Assembly (NCBI GenBank): GCA_016763255.1
Contig: JAESUA010000050.1
Location: 1-5,615 of the forward strand
DNA from: Magnetovibrio sp.
GTDB lineage: Bacteria > Pseudomonadota > Alphaproteobacteria > Rhodospirillales > Magnetovibrionaceae
DNA: 5,615 nucleotides
Direction of reading: 5' to 3'
The notes under the pieces were generated by a model. The model made no database searches and had not been told where the DNA came from. It saw only the letters and a list, made by a program, of their open reading frames with translations. This document shows, in pieces, positions 1-5,615 of this stretch. The position numbers were made by a program, and so were the translations under genes. How positions within the stretch are numbered: position 1 is the stretch's first letter; every line of letters begins with the position of its first letter.

Positions 1-57
1 ACGGGGAGCGCTATATAGCCTCTTGCAGGCCCTTAAAACTGAGTAATTCCCCCCGAA

Positions 58-1314
58 ATGAGCCCATTTGATATGACGTTCCATGATATGATCCAGGCCT
101 CCACAAAACGCCACAAAACAGTTCCGGTTGATATTGCCGGGGTCAAAGTTGGTGGTGATCATCCGGTCGTGGTGCAATCCATGACCAATACCGATACCGC
201 CGATGTGGCCGCGACGGTGGCCCAGGTGGCAGCCTTGGCTCAAGCCGGTTCCGAATTGGTGCGCATCACAGTGGATCGTGACGATGCGGCCAAGGCCGTG
301 CCGTATATCCATGAAAAACTGTTGGCCCAAGGCATTGATGTGCCGTTGGTCGGCGATTTCCACTACATCGGCCACAAGTTGCTTATCGACAATCCGGCCT
401 GTGCCCAGGCCTTGGCCAAATTTCGTATCAACCCCGGCAATGTGGGGTTCAAGGAAAAGCGCGATCAGCAGTTTTCGGCGATGATCGAATTGGCGGCAAA
501 ACTTGGCAAAGCGGTGCGCATCGGGGTCAACTGGGGCAGCCTGGATCAAGACCTTGCGCAATCTTTGATGGATGAAAACGCCAAGTTGTCCGATCCGCGT
601 CCGCCCGAAGATGTCACCCGTGAGGCCTTGGTGCGTTCGGCACTCGACAGTGCCGCACGGGCTGAAACGCTCGGTTTGACCCGCGATCGCATCTTGATTT
701 CGTGCAAAGTCAGCGAAGCGCCTGAATTGGTGAACATCTATCGCATGCTGGCGAAGCGTTGCGAATATGCCCTGCATTTGGGCCTGACCGAGGCGGGCAT
801 GGGCGATAAGGGCGTGGTGGGTTCGACCGCCGCACTGGCCATTTTGTTGTCAGAAGGCATCGGTGACACCGTTCGTGTGTCGCTGCCCCCGGAACCGGGT
901 GCGCCGCGCGAACGTGAAGTTCGCGTCGCCCAAGAAATTTTGCAAAGCCTGAATATTCGCCATTTTAGTCCGCAAATCATCGCCTGTCCCGGCTGCGGGC
1001 GCACCACATCGACCCTGTTTCAGGAACTGGCACAAGACATTCAGGGCTATGTACGTGAACGCATGCCGCAGTGGAGTGCTCAGTATCCCGGCGTGGAAAG
1101 CCTGAAGCTGGCGGTCATGGGCTGCATCGTCAACGGTCCCGGCGAAAGCAAGCAAGCCGATATCGGTATTTCGTTGCCGGGCACCGGTGAAACGCCATCG
1201 GCCCCGGTGTTTGTCGATGGGCAAAAGGTGGCGACCCTCAAAGGGGAAGATTTGGCCCAGCAATTTCAAACCATGGTCGAAGAGTACGTGCAAAAACGTT
1301 ATGGTGGAGCATGA
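58..1314 (+). CDS. ispG: 4-hydroxy-3-methylbut-2-enyl diphosphate synthase, IspG (GcpE)
   Basis: IspG is a cytosolic 4Fe-4S enzyme of the non-mevalonate (MEP) isoprenoid pathway. It reductively converts 2-C-methyl-erythritol 2,4-cyclodiphosphate to HMBPP, with electrons from ferredoxin or flavodoxin. The 418-residue product shows the N-terminal TIM-barrel signatures [34 protein letters not shown] and [10 protein letters not shown], then the C-terminal cluster domain. The expected cluster ligands are visible: CPGC (Cys310, Cys313), Cys356 in [10 protein letters not shown], and Glu363. Length and motif wording match the longer IspG type of rhizobia and Betaproteobacteria. In-frame ATGs also occur at 73 and 88; none has a convincing Shine-Dalgarno sequence, so the exact start is uncertain by up to 10 residues. 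Upstream bases 1-57 contain stops in two frames (16-18, 44-46) and a 10-base palindrome GCTATATAGC (10-19) that could be promoter-related. The stop overlaps the hemA start by 4 bases. Confidence 0.96.
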   Translation: MSPFDMTFHDMIQASTKRHKTVPVDIAGVKVGGDHPVVVQSMTNTDTADVAATVAQVAALAQAGSELVRITVDRDDAAKAVPYIHEKLLAQGIDVPLVGDFHYIGHKLLIDNPACAQALAKFRINPGNVGFKEKRDQQFSAMIELAAKLGKAVRIGVNWGSLDQDLAQSLMDENAKLSDPRPPEDVTREALVRSALDSAARAETLGLTRDRILISCKVSEAPELVNIYRMLAKRCEYALHLGLTEAGMGDKGVVGSTAALAILLSEGIGDTVRVSLPPEPGAPREREVRVAQEILQSLNIRHFSPQIIACPGCGRTTSTLFQELAQDIQGYVRERMPQWSAQYPGVESLKLAVMGCIVNGPGESKQADIGISLPGTGETPSAPVFVDGQKVATLKGEDLAQQFQTMVEEYVQKRYGGA

Positions 1315-2585
1315 ACGAATCATTGCCCCCTCAAGGTCGGCCCATCGTGGTGGGAGCGAATCATCGCTCCTCGACCATGATGATGCGTGATCGGATCTTC
1401 GTCGAAGAACCGCGCGTACCCGCCCTTTTGGCGGAGCTGTCGCAAAAAGGCTTGGGACAAGTGATCTTGCTGTCCACCTGTGACCGGGTCGAGGCCATTG
1501 GCATCACCCTGGATCCGGACCAATTTCAGCGCGCCGTGCTGGAGACCTTTGCCCGCGAGGGTGAATGCGAAATTTCCGAAATCCAAGAGCAAACCTATAT
1601 CCTGACCGACGAAGAAGCGGTGGAACATATGTTTCGTGTCACCGCATCGCTCGACAGCTTGATGGTTGGTGAACCCCAGGTTTTGGGCCAAGTCAAACAC
1701 GCCCATCGCCAAGCCATCGAAACAGATCATGTACGCGCCGAATTGGAAACCTGGATGCAGGCGGCTTATGCAGCGGCCAAACGGGTACGCACGCAGACCA
1801 AAATTGGCGAAGGCCCGGTCAGCATTGCCGCCAGTGCGGTGCAAATTGCGCGTGATGTGTTCGGCGATTTGGGGCGATGCAAGGCGCTGTTGATCGGCAC
1901 CGGCGATATGGGCGAAATGATTGCCCGTGACATGTTGGGAAATGGCCTCGCTAGCCTGACGGTGACCCATCCACGTGCCGGGCGCGCCGATGCCCTGGCC
2001 CGTGAACTGGAAGCCCATGTCGCGGACTTTGAAAATTTTGACCAGGTGTTGGCGCAAAGCGATATCGTATTGAGTGCCGTCGGTACAAGGCGTTTCAGCT
2101 TGGCCCAGGAACCGATTAAGGCGGCGTTGAAAGTGCGCCGACATCAGCCGATGTTCATCGTTGATGCCGGTGTGCCGGGCGATGTCGAACCGCAAGTCGA
2201 AGACTTGGACGATGCGTTTGTCCATGGCCTGAGCGATTTGGAACAGGTTGCACTGAAGGGCCGCGCCGGTCGCGAACAAGAAGCCAATCAAGCCAGCTTG
2301 ATCATCAAGGAAGAAGTTTCGACCTTCCTCAAAACCCGTGCCGAACGCGCTGCGGTGCCGACGTTGACCCGGCTGCGTGATAAATTTGAACGTCACCGTG
2401 AACGTGCCTTGGCTGATGCCGGTGGCGATGCTGAAAAAGCAACGCGTCTGTTGCTGGGCCGTTTGCTGCATGATCCGTCACAAGCCATGCGGCGCATGGC
2501 TGCCGATGACGATGCCGCCTGGGCGCGTTTAGAGTTCGCCTTGGGACGCTTATTTGATTTAAACGATGATGAGGCACCTTCGTGA
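1311..2585 (+). CDS. hemA: Glutamyl-tRNA reductase (C5 pathway), divergent
   Basis: Glutamyl-tRNA reductase uses NADPH to reduce glutamate bound to tRNA-Glu to glutamate-1-semialdehyde, which HemL turns into 5-aminolevulinate for haem and other tetrapyrroles. The 424-residue protein (E. coli: 418) has the three expected domains. The catalytic domain has VGANHRSS, the nucleophile Cys57 in STCDR, His106, and [17 protein letters not shown]. The nucleotide-binding domain has IGTGDMG (195-201). The C-terminal dimerisation helix has [13 protein letters not shown] near the end. It is not the ALA synthase that is also called HemA. Oddities: Asp58 replaces the usual Asn of STCNR, Gly290 sits where PRD usually has Arg (VPGDVEP), and the usual NRT after the second Rossmann strand reads THPR (219-222). 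The ATG lies in the ispG stop (ATGA); GGTGGAG at 1303-1309 is only one base away, so coupling to ispG translation is likely. Family call is firm; full catalytic activity is inferred. Confidence 0.92.
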   Translation: MNESLPPQGRPIVVGANHRSSTMMMRDRIFVEEPRVPALLAELSQKGLGQVILLSTCDRVEAIGITLDPDQFQRAVLETFAREGECEISEIQEQTYILTDEEAVEHMFRVTASLDSLMVGEPQVLGQVKHAHRQAIETDHVRAELETWMQAAYAAAKRVRTQTKIGEGPVSIAASAVQIARDVFGDLGRCKALLIGTGDMGEMIARDMLGNGLASLTVTHPRAGRADALARELEAHVADFENFDQVLAQSDIVLSAVGTRRFSLAQEPIKAALKVRRHQPMFIVDAGVPGDVEPQVEDLDDAFVHGLSDLEQVALKGRAGREQEANQASLIIKEEVSTFLKTRAERAAVPTLTRLRDKFERHRERALADAGGDAEKATRLLLGRLLHDPSQAMRRMAADDDAAWARLEFALGRLFDLNDDEAPS

Positions 2586-3652
2586 GCCTAGAAGAAAATC
2601 TTAAAACACTGCAAGACCGCCATGAAGAGCTGGGGGCTTTGATGTCCACCGGCGAGCTGTCGGCTGTCGATTTCCAGCGCATGTCCAAGGAATATGCAAA
2701 CCTCAGCCCGATGGTGGAAGCCATTGTAGAGCTTGGTAAGGTGCGCGACGATTTGGAAGGTGCACAAAGCATGCTGGCCGAGGCCGCAGGCGATCCGGAA
2801 ATGCGCGAGCTTGCCCAGGCCGAGGTGCAAGACCTCAAAGGCCAATTGCCGGAGTTGGAACGCAACATCCAGGTGCTTTTGCTGCCCAAGGATGAGGCTG
2901 ATGACAAAAATGCTATTCTTGAAGTGCGCGCCGGCACCGGCGGTGATGAAGCCGCCTTGTTTGCCGCCGATTTGATGCGCATGTACCAGCGCTTTGCCGA
3001 ACGCGAAGGCTGGAAATTCGAATTGATGGAAGTCAACGAAACCGGCATCGGTGGATACAAAGAAGCCACCGCGGAAATTTCCGGTCGGGCGGTGTTTGCC
3101 AAGTTGAAATTTGAAAGCGGTGTGCACCGGGTGCAGCGTGTGCCGGAAACCGAATCTGGCGGGCGCATTCATACCTCAGCCGCCACCGTCGCGGAGCTCC
3201 CCGAAGCCGAAGACATCGATATTCAGATCCGCACCGAAGATCTGCGCATCGATACCTATCGCGCCCAGGGTGCGGGCGGTCAGCACGTCAACACCACCGA
3301 CAGTGCGGTGCGCATTGTGCACGAACCCTCGGGCATCGTGGTGCAATGTCAAGATGGCCGTTCGCAGCATAAGAACAAAGAAAAAGCCCTGACAATGCTG
3401 CGCACCAAACTTTACGACCATCAGCGTCAAGAGCTGGACCGTGAACGCGCTCAATCGCGCAAGGGTCAAGTGGGATCGGGCGATCGTTCGGAACGCATCC
3501 GCACCTATAACTTTCCCCAGGGCCGGGTGACGGATCACCGCATCAATCTGACCCTGCACAAACTTGACCGGGTGCTCGAAGGCGAATTGGATGAATTGAT
3601 TGAGGCTTTGCGCTCCGAAGATCAGGCTGCACGCCTTGCAGAATTGACGTGA
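2582..3652 (+). CDS. prfA: Peptide chain release factor 1 (RF1)
   Basis: RF1 recognises UAA and UAG in the ribosomal A site and triggers hydrolysis of peptidyl-tRNA. The 356-residue protein (E. coli: 360) shows the N-terminal helical domain, the [11 protein letters not shown] block, the codon-reading tripeptide PxT as Pro188-Glu-Thr190 within [14 protein letters not shown], and the catalytic GGQ at 232-234 within [57 protein letters not shown] and a helical tail follow. PxT, rather than the SPF of RF2, decides RF1 over RF2, and the absence of a programmed frameshift agrees. The start is GTG inside the hemA stop (GTGA), with GAGG at 2571-2574 placed seven bases upstream, the best ribosome binding site in the block. 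Its own stop is TGA, which RF2 reads. The next gene, prmC, encodes the enzyme that methylates Gln234. Confidence 0.97.
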   Translation: MSLEENLKTLQDRHEELGALMSTGELSAVDFQRMSKEYANLSPMVEAIVELGKVRDDLEGAQSMLAEAAGDPEMRELAQAEVQDLKGQLPELERNIQVLLLPKDEADDKNAILEVRAGTGGDEAALFAADLMRMYQRFAEREGWKFELMEVNETGIGGYKEATAEISGRAVFAKLKFESGVHRVQRVPETESGGRIHTSAATVAELPEAEDIDIQIRTEDLRIDTYRAQGAGGQHVNTTDSAVRIVHEPSGIVVQCQDGRSQHKNKEKALTMLRTKLYDHQRQELDRERAQSRKGQVGSGDRSERIRTYNFPQGRVTDHRINLTLHKLDRVLEGELDELIEALRSEDQAARLAELT

Positions 3653-4539
3653 CCTCCAAAGATGTGATGTTCAACGGACTTCGGGTCGGTGAGGCTCAGC
3701 GTGCTTGCGTATCGCCCTTAAAAGATGCCGGGATCGACGAACCTGTGCTGGAAGCCCGCCTGCTGGTGGGCTTCGTTTTGGGCGGCGGGCCGGAACGGGT
3801 GTTGATGGATCGCGATGAGATGCTTTCCGATACTCAAGCGTCAAAATTATCCGTGGTTTTGGCCCAACGCAGTGGCCGCATGCCCATGGCGCAAATCCTG
3901 GGTGTCCGCGAGTTTTGGTCGTTGCCGTTTAAGGTTACGTCGGCAACTTTGAGCCCGCGACCGGACAGTGAAACCATCGTCGAAGCCGCCTTGAATCATG
4001 TCAGTATTGCGCCTGCGACTGTTTTGGATCTGGGCACCGGCACCGGGTGTTTGGTGTTGGCGCTGCTCAGTGAATGGAAAAATGCCCGTGGCACCGCCGT
4101 GGATGTCAGCGCAGAGACACTGAGCGTCGCCACTGAAAATGCCAAAGTACTGGACCTGTCTGCGCGCGTTAAATGGCTTCAAAACGATTGGACGATTGAG
4201 GGCTGGATGGAAAGTTTAGGTGGCCCGTTTGATGTGGTGGTCTCCAATCCACCCTATATTCCCAGCGCTGATATTGCTGGATTAGACGCCGATGTACGCG
4301 CCTATGAACCCTTAGGCGCGCTGGATGGCGGTGTGTCGGGTTTGGATGCTTATCGGATTCTTTGCGCTGCGCTGCCACGCCTTTTGACCAACGGTGGACT
4401 GGCTGTTTTTGAGGTGGGCATTGGGCAGGGGGACGATGTTACAACCTTGATGGAGCAAGCTGGATTAGACGTGATTGAGCAGCGTCAGGACCTTGGTGGG
4501 ATCGTCCGTGCCATTGTGGGGCGAAATACACCGCATTGA
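3649..4539 (+). CDS. prmC: Release factor glutamine N5-methyltransferase PrmC (HemK)
   Basis: PrmC transfers a methyl group from S-adenosylmethionine to the side-chain amide of the GGQ glutamine in RF1 and RF2, which raises termination efficiency. The 296-residue protein has an N-terminal helical substrate-binding domain, including [11 protein letters not shown] and the [18 protein letters not shown] block with SPRPDSE. A Rossmann methyltransferase domain follows, with motif I LDLGTGTG (126-133), an acidic VDVS after the second strand, and the catalytic NPPY at 200-203. The C-terminal [13 protein letters not shown] is typical of the family. The start is GTG within the prfA stop (GTGA). No good Shine-Dalgarno is visible; an in-frame ATG at 3667 (residue 7) is an alternative but would lose the overlap seen at the other two junctions. 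The old name hemK comes from its position in a hemA operon in E. coli, an arrangement repeated here. Confidence 0.96.
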   Translation: MTSKDVMFNGLRVGEAQRACVSPLKDAGIDEPVLEARLLVGFVLGGGPERVLMDRDEMLSDTQASKLSVVLAQRSGRMPMAQILGVREFWSLPFKVTSATLSPRPDSETIVEAALNHVSIAPATVLDLGTGTGCLVLALLSEWKNARGTAVDVSAETLSVATENAKVLDLSARVKWLQNDWTIEGWMESLGGPFDVVVSNPPYIPSADIAGLDADVRAYEPLGALDGGVSGLDAYRILCAALPRLLTNGGLAVFEVGIGQGDDVTTLMEQAGLDVIEQRQDLGGIVRAIVGRNTPH

Positions 4540-4545
4540 GTTGTA

Positions 4546-4572
4546 TGTATTCTTTAAATAAATACAATTTTT
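4546..4572 (+). terminator. Weak candidate terminator after prmC
   Basis: A 6-base stem TGTATT/AATACA (4546-4551 and 4561-4566) with a 9-base loop is followed by five Ts at 4568-4572. It lies seven bases past the prmC stop, where an operon terminator would be expected. The stem is AT-rich and short, so termination would be inefficient; readthrough into the following gene is possible. Confidence 0.25.
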
Positions 4573-4645
4573 AAGAAAAAAGGGGTTGGAAACCCACCGT
4601 AATCAGACTAGGGTTAATTTAACAAATGGCCGGATGAGGCCACAC

Positions 4646-4670
4646 ATTCCGTACATACTATGTACCGAAT
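4646..4670. repeat. 25-base near-perfect palindrome (possible operator or RNA hairpin)
   Basis: The halves ATTCCGTACATA and TATGTACCGAAT flank a central C at 4658. Eleven of twelve symmetric positions are complementary; the only mismatch is C4650 against C4666. The inner GTACATA/TATGTAC is perfect. The palindrome sits inside a second inverted repeat, GGATGAG (4632-4638) and CTCATCC (4674-4680). As DNA it resembles an operator for a dimeric regulator; as RNA it would form a stem of about 11 pairs. No specific regulator is recognised. Confidence 0.6.
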
Positions 4671-4707
4671 AAACTCATCCACCCCTTCCAAGAGTTGCCG
4701 AGCATGT

Positions 4708-4725
4708 CCACGGACAAATCCGTGG
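4708..4725 (+). other. GC-rich hairpin with CAAA tetraloop
   Basis: CCACGGA (4708-4714) and TCCGTGG (4719-4725) form a perfect 7-base-pair stem around the loop CAAA, and T4707/G4726 can add a wobble pair. No T tract follows (GATCTTTGTT), so a standard intrinsic terminator is unlikely. It is enclosed by the CCTTCCA/TGGAAGG pairing (4684-4690/4764-4770). It is more likely part of a leader structure. Confidence 0.5.
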
Positions 4726-4806
4726 GATCTTTGTTACGGTGCGCGTTCGGGTAAGAATCGAAATGGAAGGTTAGCGCTTTTTTCACCACAGCGATAAATT
4801 GAGATC

Positions 4807-5615
4807 ATGAAGCAAGGCACCAATCAAAGACGCTCCCGCGGTCGTAGCAACAACAACAACAACAATAATAATAACAGTGGCGGTGCTCGGCGCAATACGC
4901 GCAACCAAAACTACGAAAGCAACGGCCCCGATGTCAAAGTCCGTGGATCTGCCCAGCAGGTGCTTGATAAGTACATGCAGTTGGCAAGGGATTTTCAGCT
5001 GAGCGGTGATCGCGTGAAGGCTGAAGCTTATCTGCAATTTGCGGAACATTATTTCCGCATCGTTAATGCAGATTTGGATGAAGCGCGCTCGCAGCAGGAA
5101 AAACGCAACGCTGAGCGCAATGATAAGCCCGACGTGCAATCCTCAGATACCCGTTCTGAACCCCGTTCTGAACCCCGTTCAGATACCCGTTCTGACACAC
5201 GTTCTGAACCCCGGCCCGAGCGCAGCGGTGATCGAAATAACGAGCGCAGCGGTGATCGAAATAACGAGCGCAGTGGTGATCGAAATAACGAGCGCAGTGG
5301 TGAGCGTCAATCACGCGGTCGCGGGCGTGGCCGCAATTCACACGTTCGCAGCGATGCGCCTAAGGTTGAACAGCCTAAAAGCGAAGCACCTCAAAGCGAG
5401 CAGCCTAAGGCAGAAGCCCCTCAACAAAGCGAGCAGCCCAAGGCCGAAACGCCTCAAAGCGTGCAGCCTAAGGTCGAGGCGCCTCAAAGCGTGCAGCCTA
5501 AGGTCGAAGCGCCTCAAGGCGTGCAGCCCAGAGCGGAACAGCCTAAAAACGAAGCGACAATGGCTGCTGAAGCCGCTGCCGCCAACGAACAGGCGCTCAA
5601 AGCCGCTAAGGCGAA
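4807..5615 (+). CDS. DUF4167 family protein, RG- and repeat-rich, probable RNA-associated; 3' end beyond window
   Basis: The reading frame is open from ATG 4807 to the window edge (269 codons plus two bases), so the gene is cut by the window and not broken. An in-frame TAA at 4795-4797 fixes the ATG as first start; the ribosome binding site is weak (GAGA at 4801-4804). Order: basic N-terminus MKQGTNQRRSRGR, nine Asn (15-23), then the DUF4167 core from about residue 39, NGPDVKVRGSAQQVLDKYMQ, followed by SGDRVKAEAYLQFAEHYFRI up to about 86. After that come six SD/E-T/P-R tetrapeptides (113-136), ERSGDRNN octapeptides (138-166), RGRGRGR (170-176) and QPK-x-EAPQS decapeptides (189-239), ending in an Ala-rich stretch. 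The core is a recognisable alphaproteobacterial family of unestablished function, usually encoded beside prfA-prmC. RG-rich, low-complexity flanks suggest RNA or ribosome association, an inference only. No signal peptide or membrane segment is seen. Confidence 0.88.
   Translation, partial: MKQGTNQRRSRGRSNNNNNNNNNSGGARRNTRNQNYESNGPDVKVRGSAQQVLDKYMQLARDFQLSGDRVKAEAYLQFAEHYFRIVNADLDEARSQQEKRNAERNDKPDVQSSDTRSEPRSEPRSDTRSDTRSEPRPERSGDRNNERSGDRNNERSGDRNNERSGERQSRGRGRGRNSHVRSDAPKVEQPKSEAPQSEQPKAEAPQQSEQPKAETPQSVQPKVEAPQSVQPKVEAPQGVQPRAEQPKNEATMAAEAAAANEQALKAAKA
4849..4875 (+). repeat. AAC/AAT trinucleotide run encoding nine Asn
   Basis: Nine consecutive Asn codons, five AAC then three AAT then one AAC, encode residues 15-23 of the DUF4167 protein. 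Such runs change length by replication slippage without shifting frame. The mix of the two codons makes it less slippery than a pure run. Confidence 0.9.
5143..5214 (+). repeat. Six tandem 12-base units (SDTR/SEPR)
   Basis: Six in-frame 12-base units encode SDTR, SEPR, SEPR, SDTR, SDTR, SEPR (residues 113-136). Units two and three are identical at the DNA level, and one and four are identical, which suggests duplication of blocks as well as single units. The peptide alternates acidic and basic charges. Confidence 0.9.
5218..5304 (+). repeat. Tandem 24-base repeat (ERSGDRNN), about 3.6 copies
   Basis: Units occupy 5218-5241, 5242-5265 and 5266-5289, followed by a partial unit to 5304 that ends ERSGE. 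The first two are identical; the third differs by one silent change (AGC to AGT) that the partial fourth shares. This near identity points to recent expansion, with selection or chance keeping the reading frame. Confidence 0.93.
5371..5523 (+). repeat. Tandem 30-base repeat (QPKxEAPQSx), five copies
   Basis: Copies lie at 5371-5400, 5401-5433 (one extra CAA codon), 5434-5463, 5464-5493 and 5494-5523, with degenerate pieces before and after. They encode Pro/Gln/Lys/Glu decapeptides at residues 189-239, likely an extended linker. The copies are more diverged than the 24-base repeat, except the fourth and fifth, which are nearly identical. Confidence 0.9.

Larger units (their letters stand above)
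4540..4806 (+). promoter_or_regulatory. Structured non-coding gap ahead of the DUF4167 gene; possible 5' leader
   Basis: This 267-base gap has no convincing gene but many inverted repeats. The separate stems, read directly, are: GGGTT/AACCC (4583-4587/4591-4595), with AACCC also able to pair with GGGTT at 4611-4615; TGGCC/GGCCA (4627-4631/4638-4642); GGATGAG/CTCATCC (4632-4638/4674-4680) enclosing the 25-base palindrome; AAGGGG/CCCCTT (4580-4585/4682-4687); CCTTCCA/TGGAAGG (4684-4690/4764-4770) enclosing the hairpin at 4708-4725; and the palindrome GTTAA-T-TTAAC at 4613-4623. Several of these exclude one another, as in attenuators or riboswitches, but no known RNA family is recognised. The gap should hold the promoter for the gene at 4807. 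Function as an RNA leader is inference; the stems themselves are seen. Confidence 0.4.

Noticed and set aside
1..57. Tail of an upstream gene
   Set aside because: Stops occur at 16-18, 44-46 and 69-71 in the three frames, so neither frame nor identity of a preceding gene can be settled from so few bases.
1320..2471. Long antisense reading frame (383 codons) opposite hemA
   Set aside because: Its translation matches no family I recognise, and it lies entirely opposite a clear glutamyl-tRNA reductase; it is a codon-bias shadow.
2329..3172. Antisense frames opposite prfA and the hemA end (279 and 194 codons)
   Set aside because: They mirror conserved coding sequence on the + strand and have no recognisable motifs or ribosome binding site.
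4586..4614. Sigma-70-like promoter TTGGAA, 17 bases, TAGGGT
   Set aside because: Spacing is ideal, but the -10 box matches TATAAT at only three of six bases; too weak to annotate, though it would start a transcript near 4620.
4626..4672. Tiny coupled frames MAG (stop at 4635-4637) and MRPHIPYILCTE (4634-4672)
   Set aside because: No Shine-Dalgarno, and both lie inside the inverted-repeat region whose symmetry explains the sequence.
4783..5139. Antisense 118-codon frame with a hydrophobic, membrane-like start
   Set aside because: The hydrophobic stretches come from reading the reverse complement of the DUF4167 core and the Asn run; no independent coding evidence.
5218..5304. CRISPR-like direct repeats
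   Set aside because: Units are directly adjacent with no unique spacers and keep the reading frame of a protein, so they are coding tandem repeats.
5063..5341. Antisense 92-codon frame with repeated DHRCARYF peptides
   Set aside because: The repeats are the complement of the 24-base ERSGDRNN repeat in the + strand gene.

Overview
The window is a compact piece of a bacterial chromosome, almost certainly from an alphaproteobacterium. The best taxonomic markers are the DUF4167-type protein at the right end, a family I know essentially from Alphaproteobacteria, its usual place just after prfA-prmC, and an IspG of the roughly 418-residue type seen in rhizobia and relatives. Moderate GC with frequent TTG leucine codons would fit a marine Rhodospirillales-like lineage, but that finer placement is a guess.

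Layout: positions 1-57 are the end of an upstream intergenic or gene-tail region that cannot be resolved. Positions 58-4539 hold four genes on the + strand in one tight block: ispG (isoprenoid precursor synthesis), hemA (glutamyl-tRNA reductase, first step of C5 tetrapyrrole synthesis), prfA (peptide chain release factor 1) and prmC (the methyltransferase that modifies the release-factor GGQ glutamine). Every junction is a 4-base start/stop overlap (ATGA, GTGA, GTGA), so the block is very likely one translationally coupled operon. Positions 4540-4806 are a 267-base non-coding gap rich in inverted repeats, including a 25-base near-perfect palindrome and competing stems. From 4807 to the window edge runs an open-ended DUF4167 gene whose product has an Asn run, an RG-rich segment and three different tandem peptide repeats.

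How the genes relate: PrmC acts directly on PrfA, so these two form a translation-termination pair. The hemA-prfA-prmC order is the one known from Escherichia coli and other Gammaproteobacteria. In the alphaproteobacterial relatives I remember, hisS sits between ispG and prfA. HemA here is notable because most Alphaproteobacteria make 5-aminolevulinate from glycine and succinyl-CoA with ALA synthase, not from glutamyl-tRNA. The protein also departs from the canonical sequence at several conserved sites. I see no mobile element, CRISPR array, tRNA or rRNA. The points most worth a second look are the alphaproteobacterial C5-pathway gene and the structured region ahead of the DUF4167 gene.
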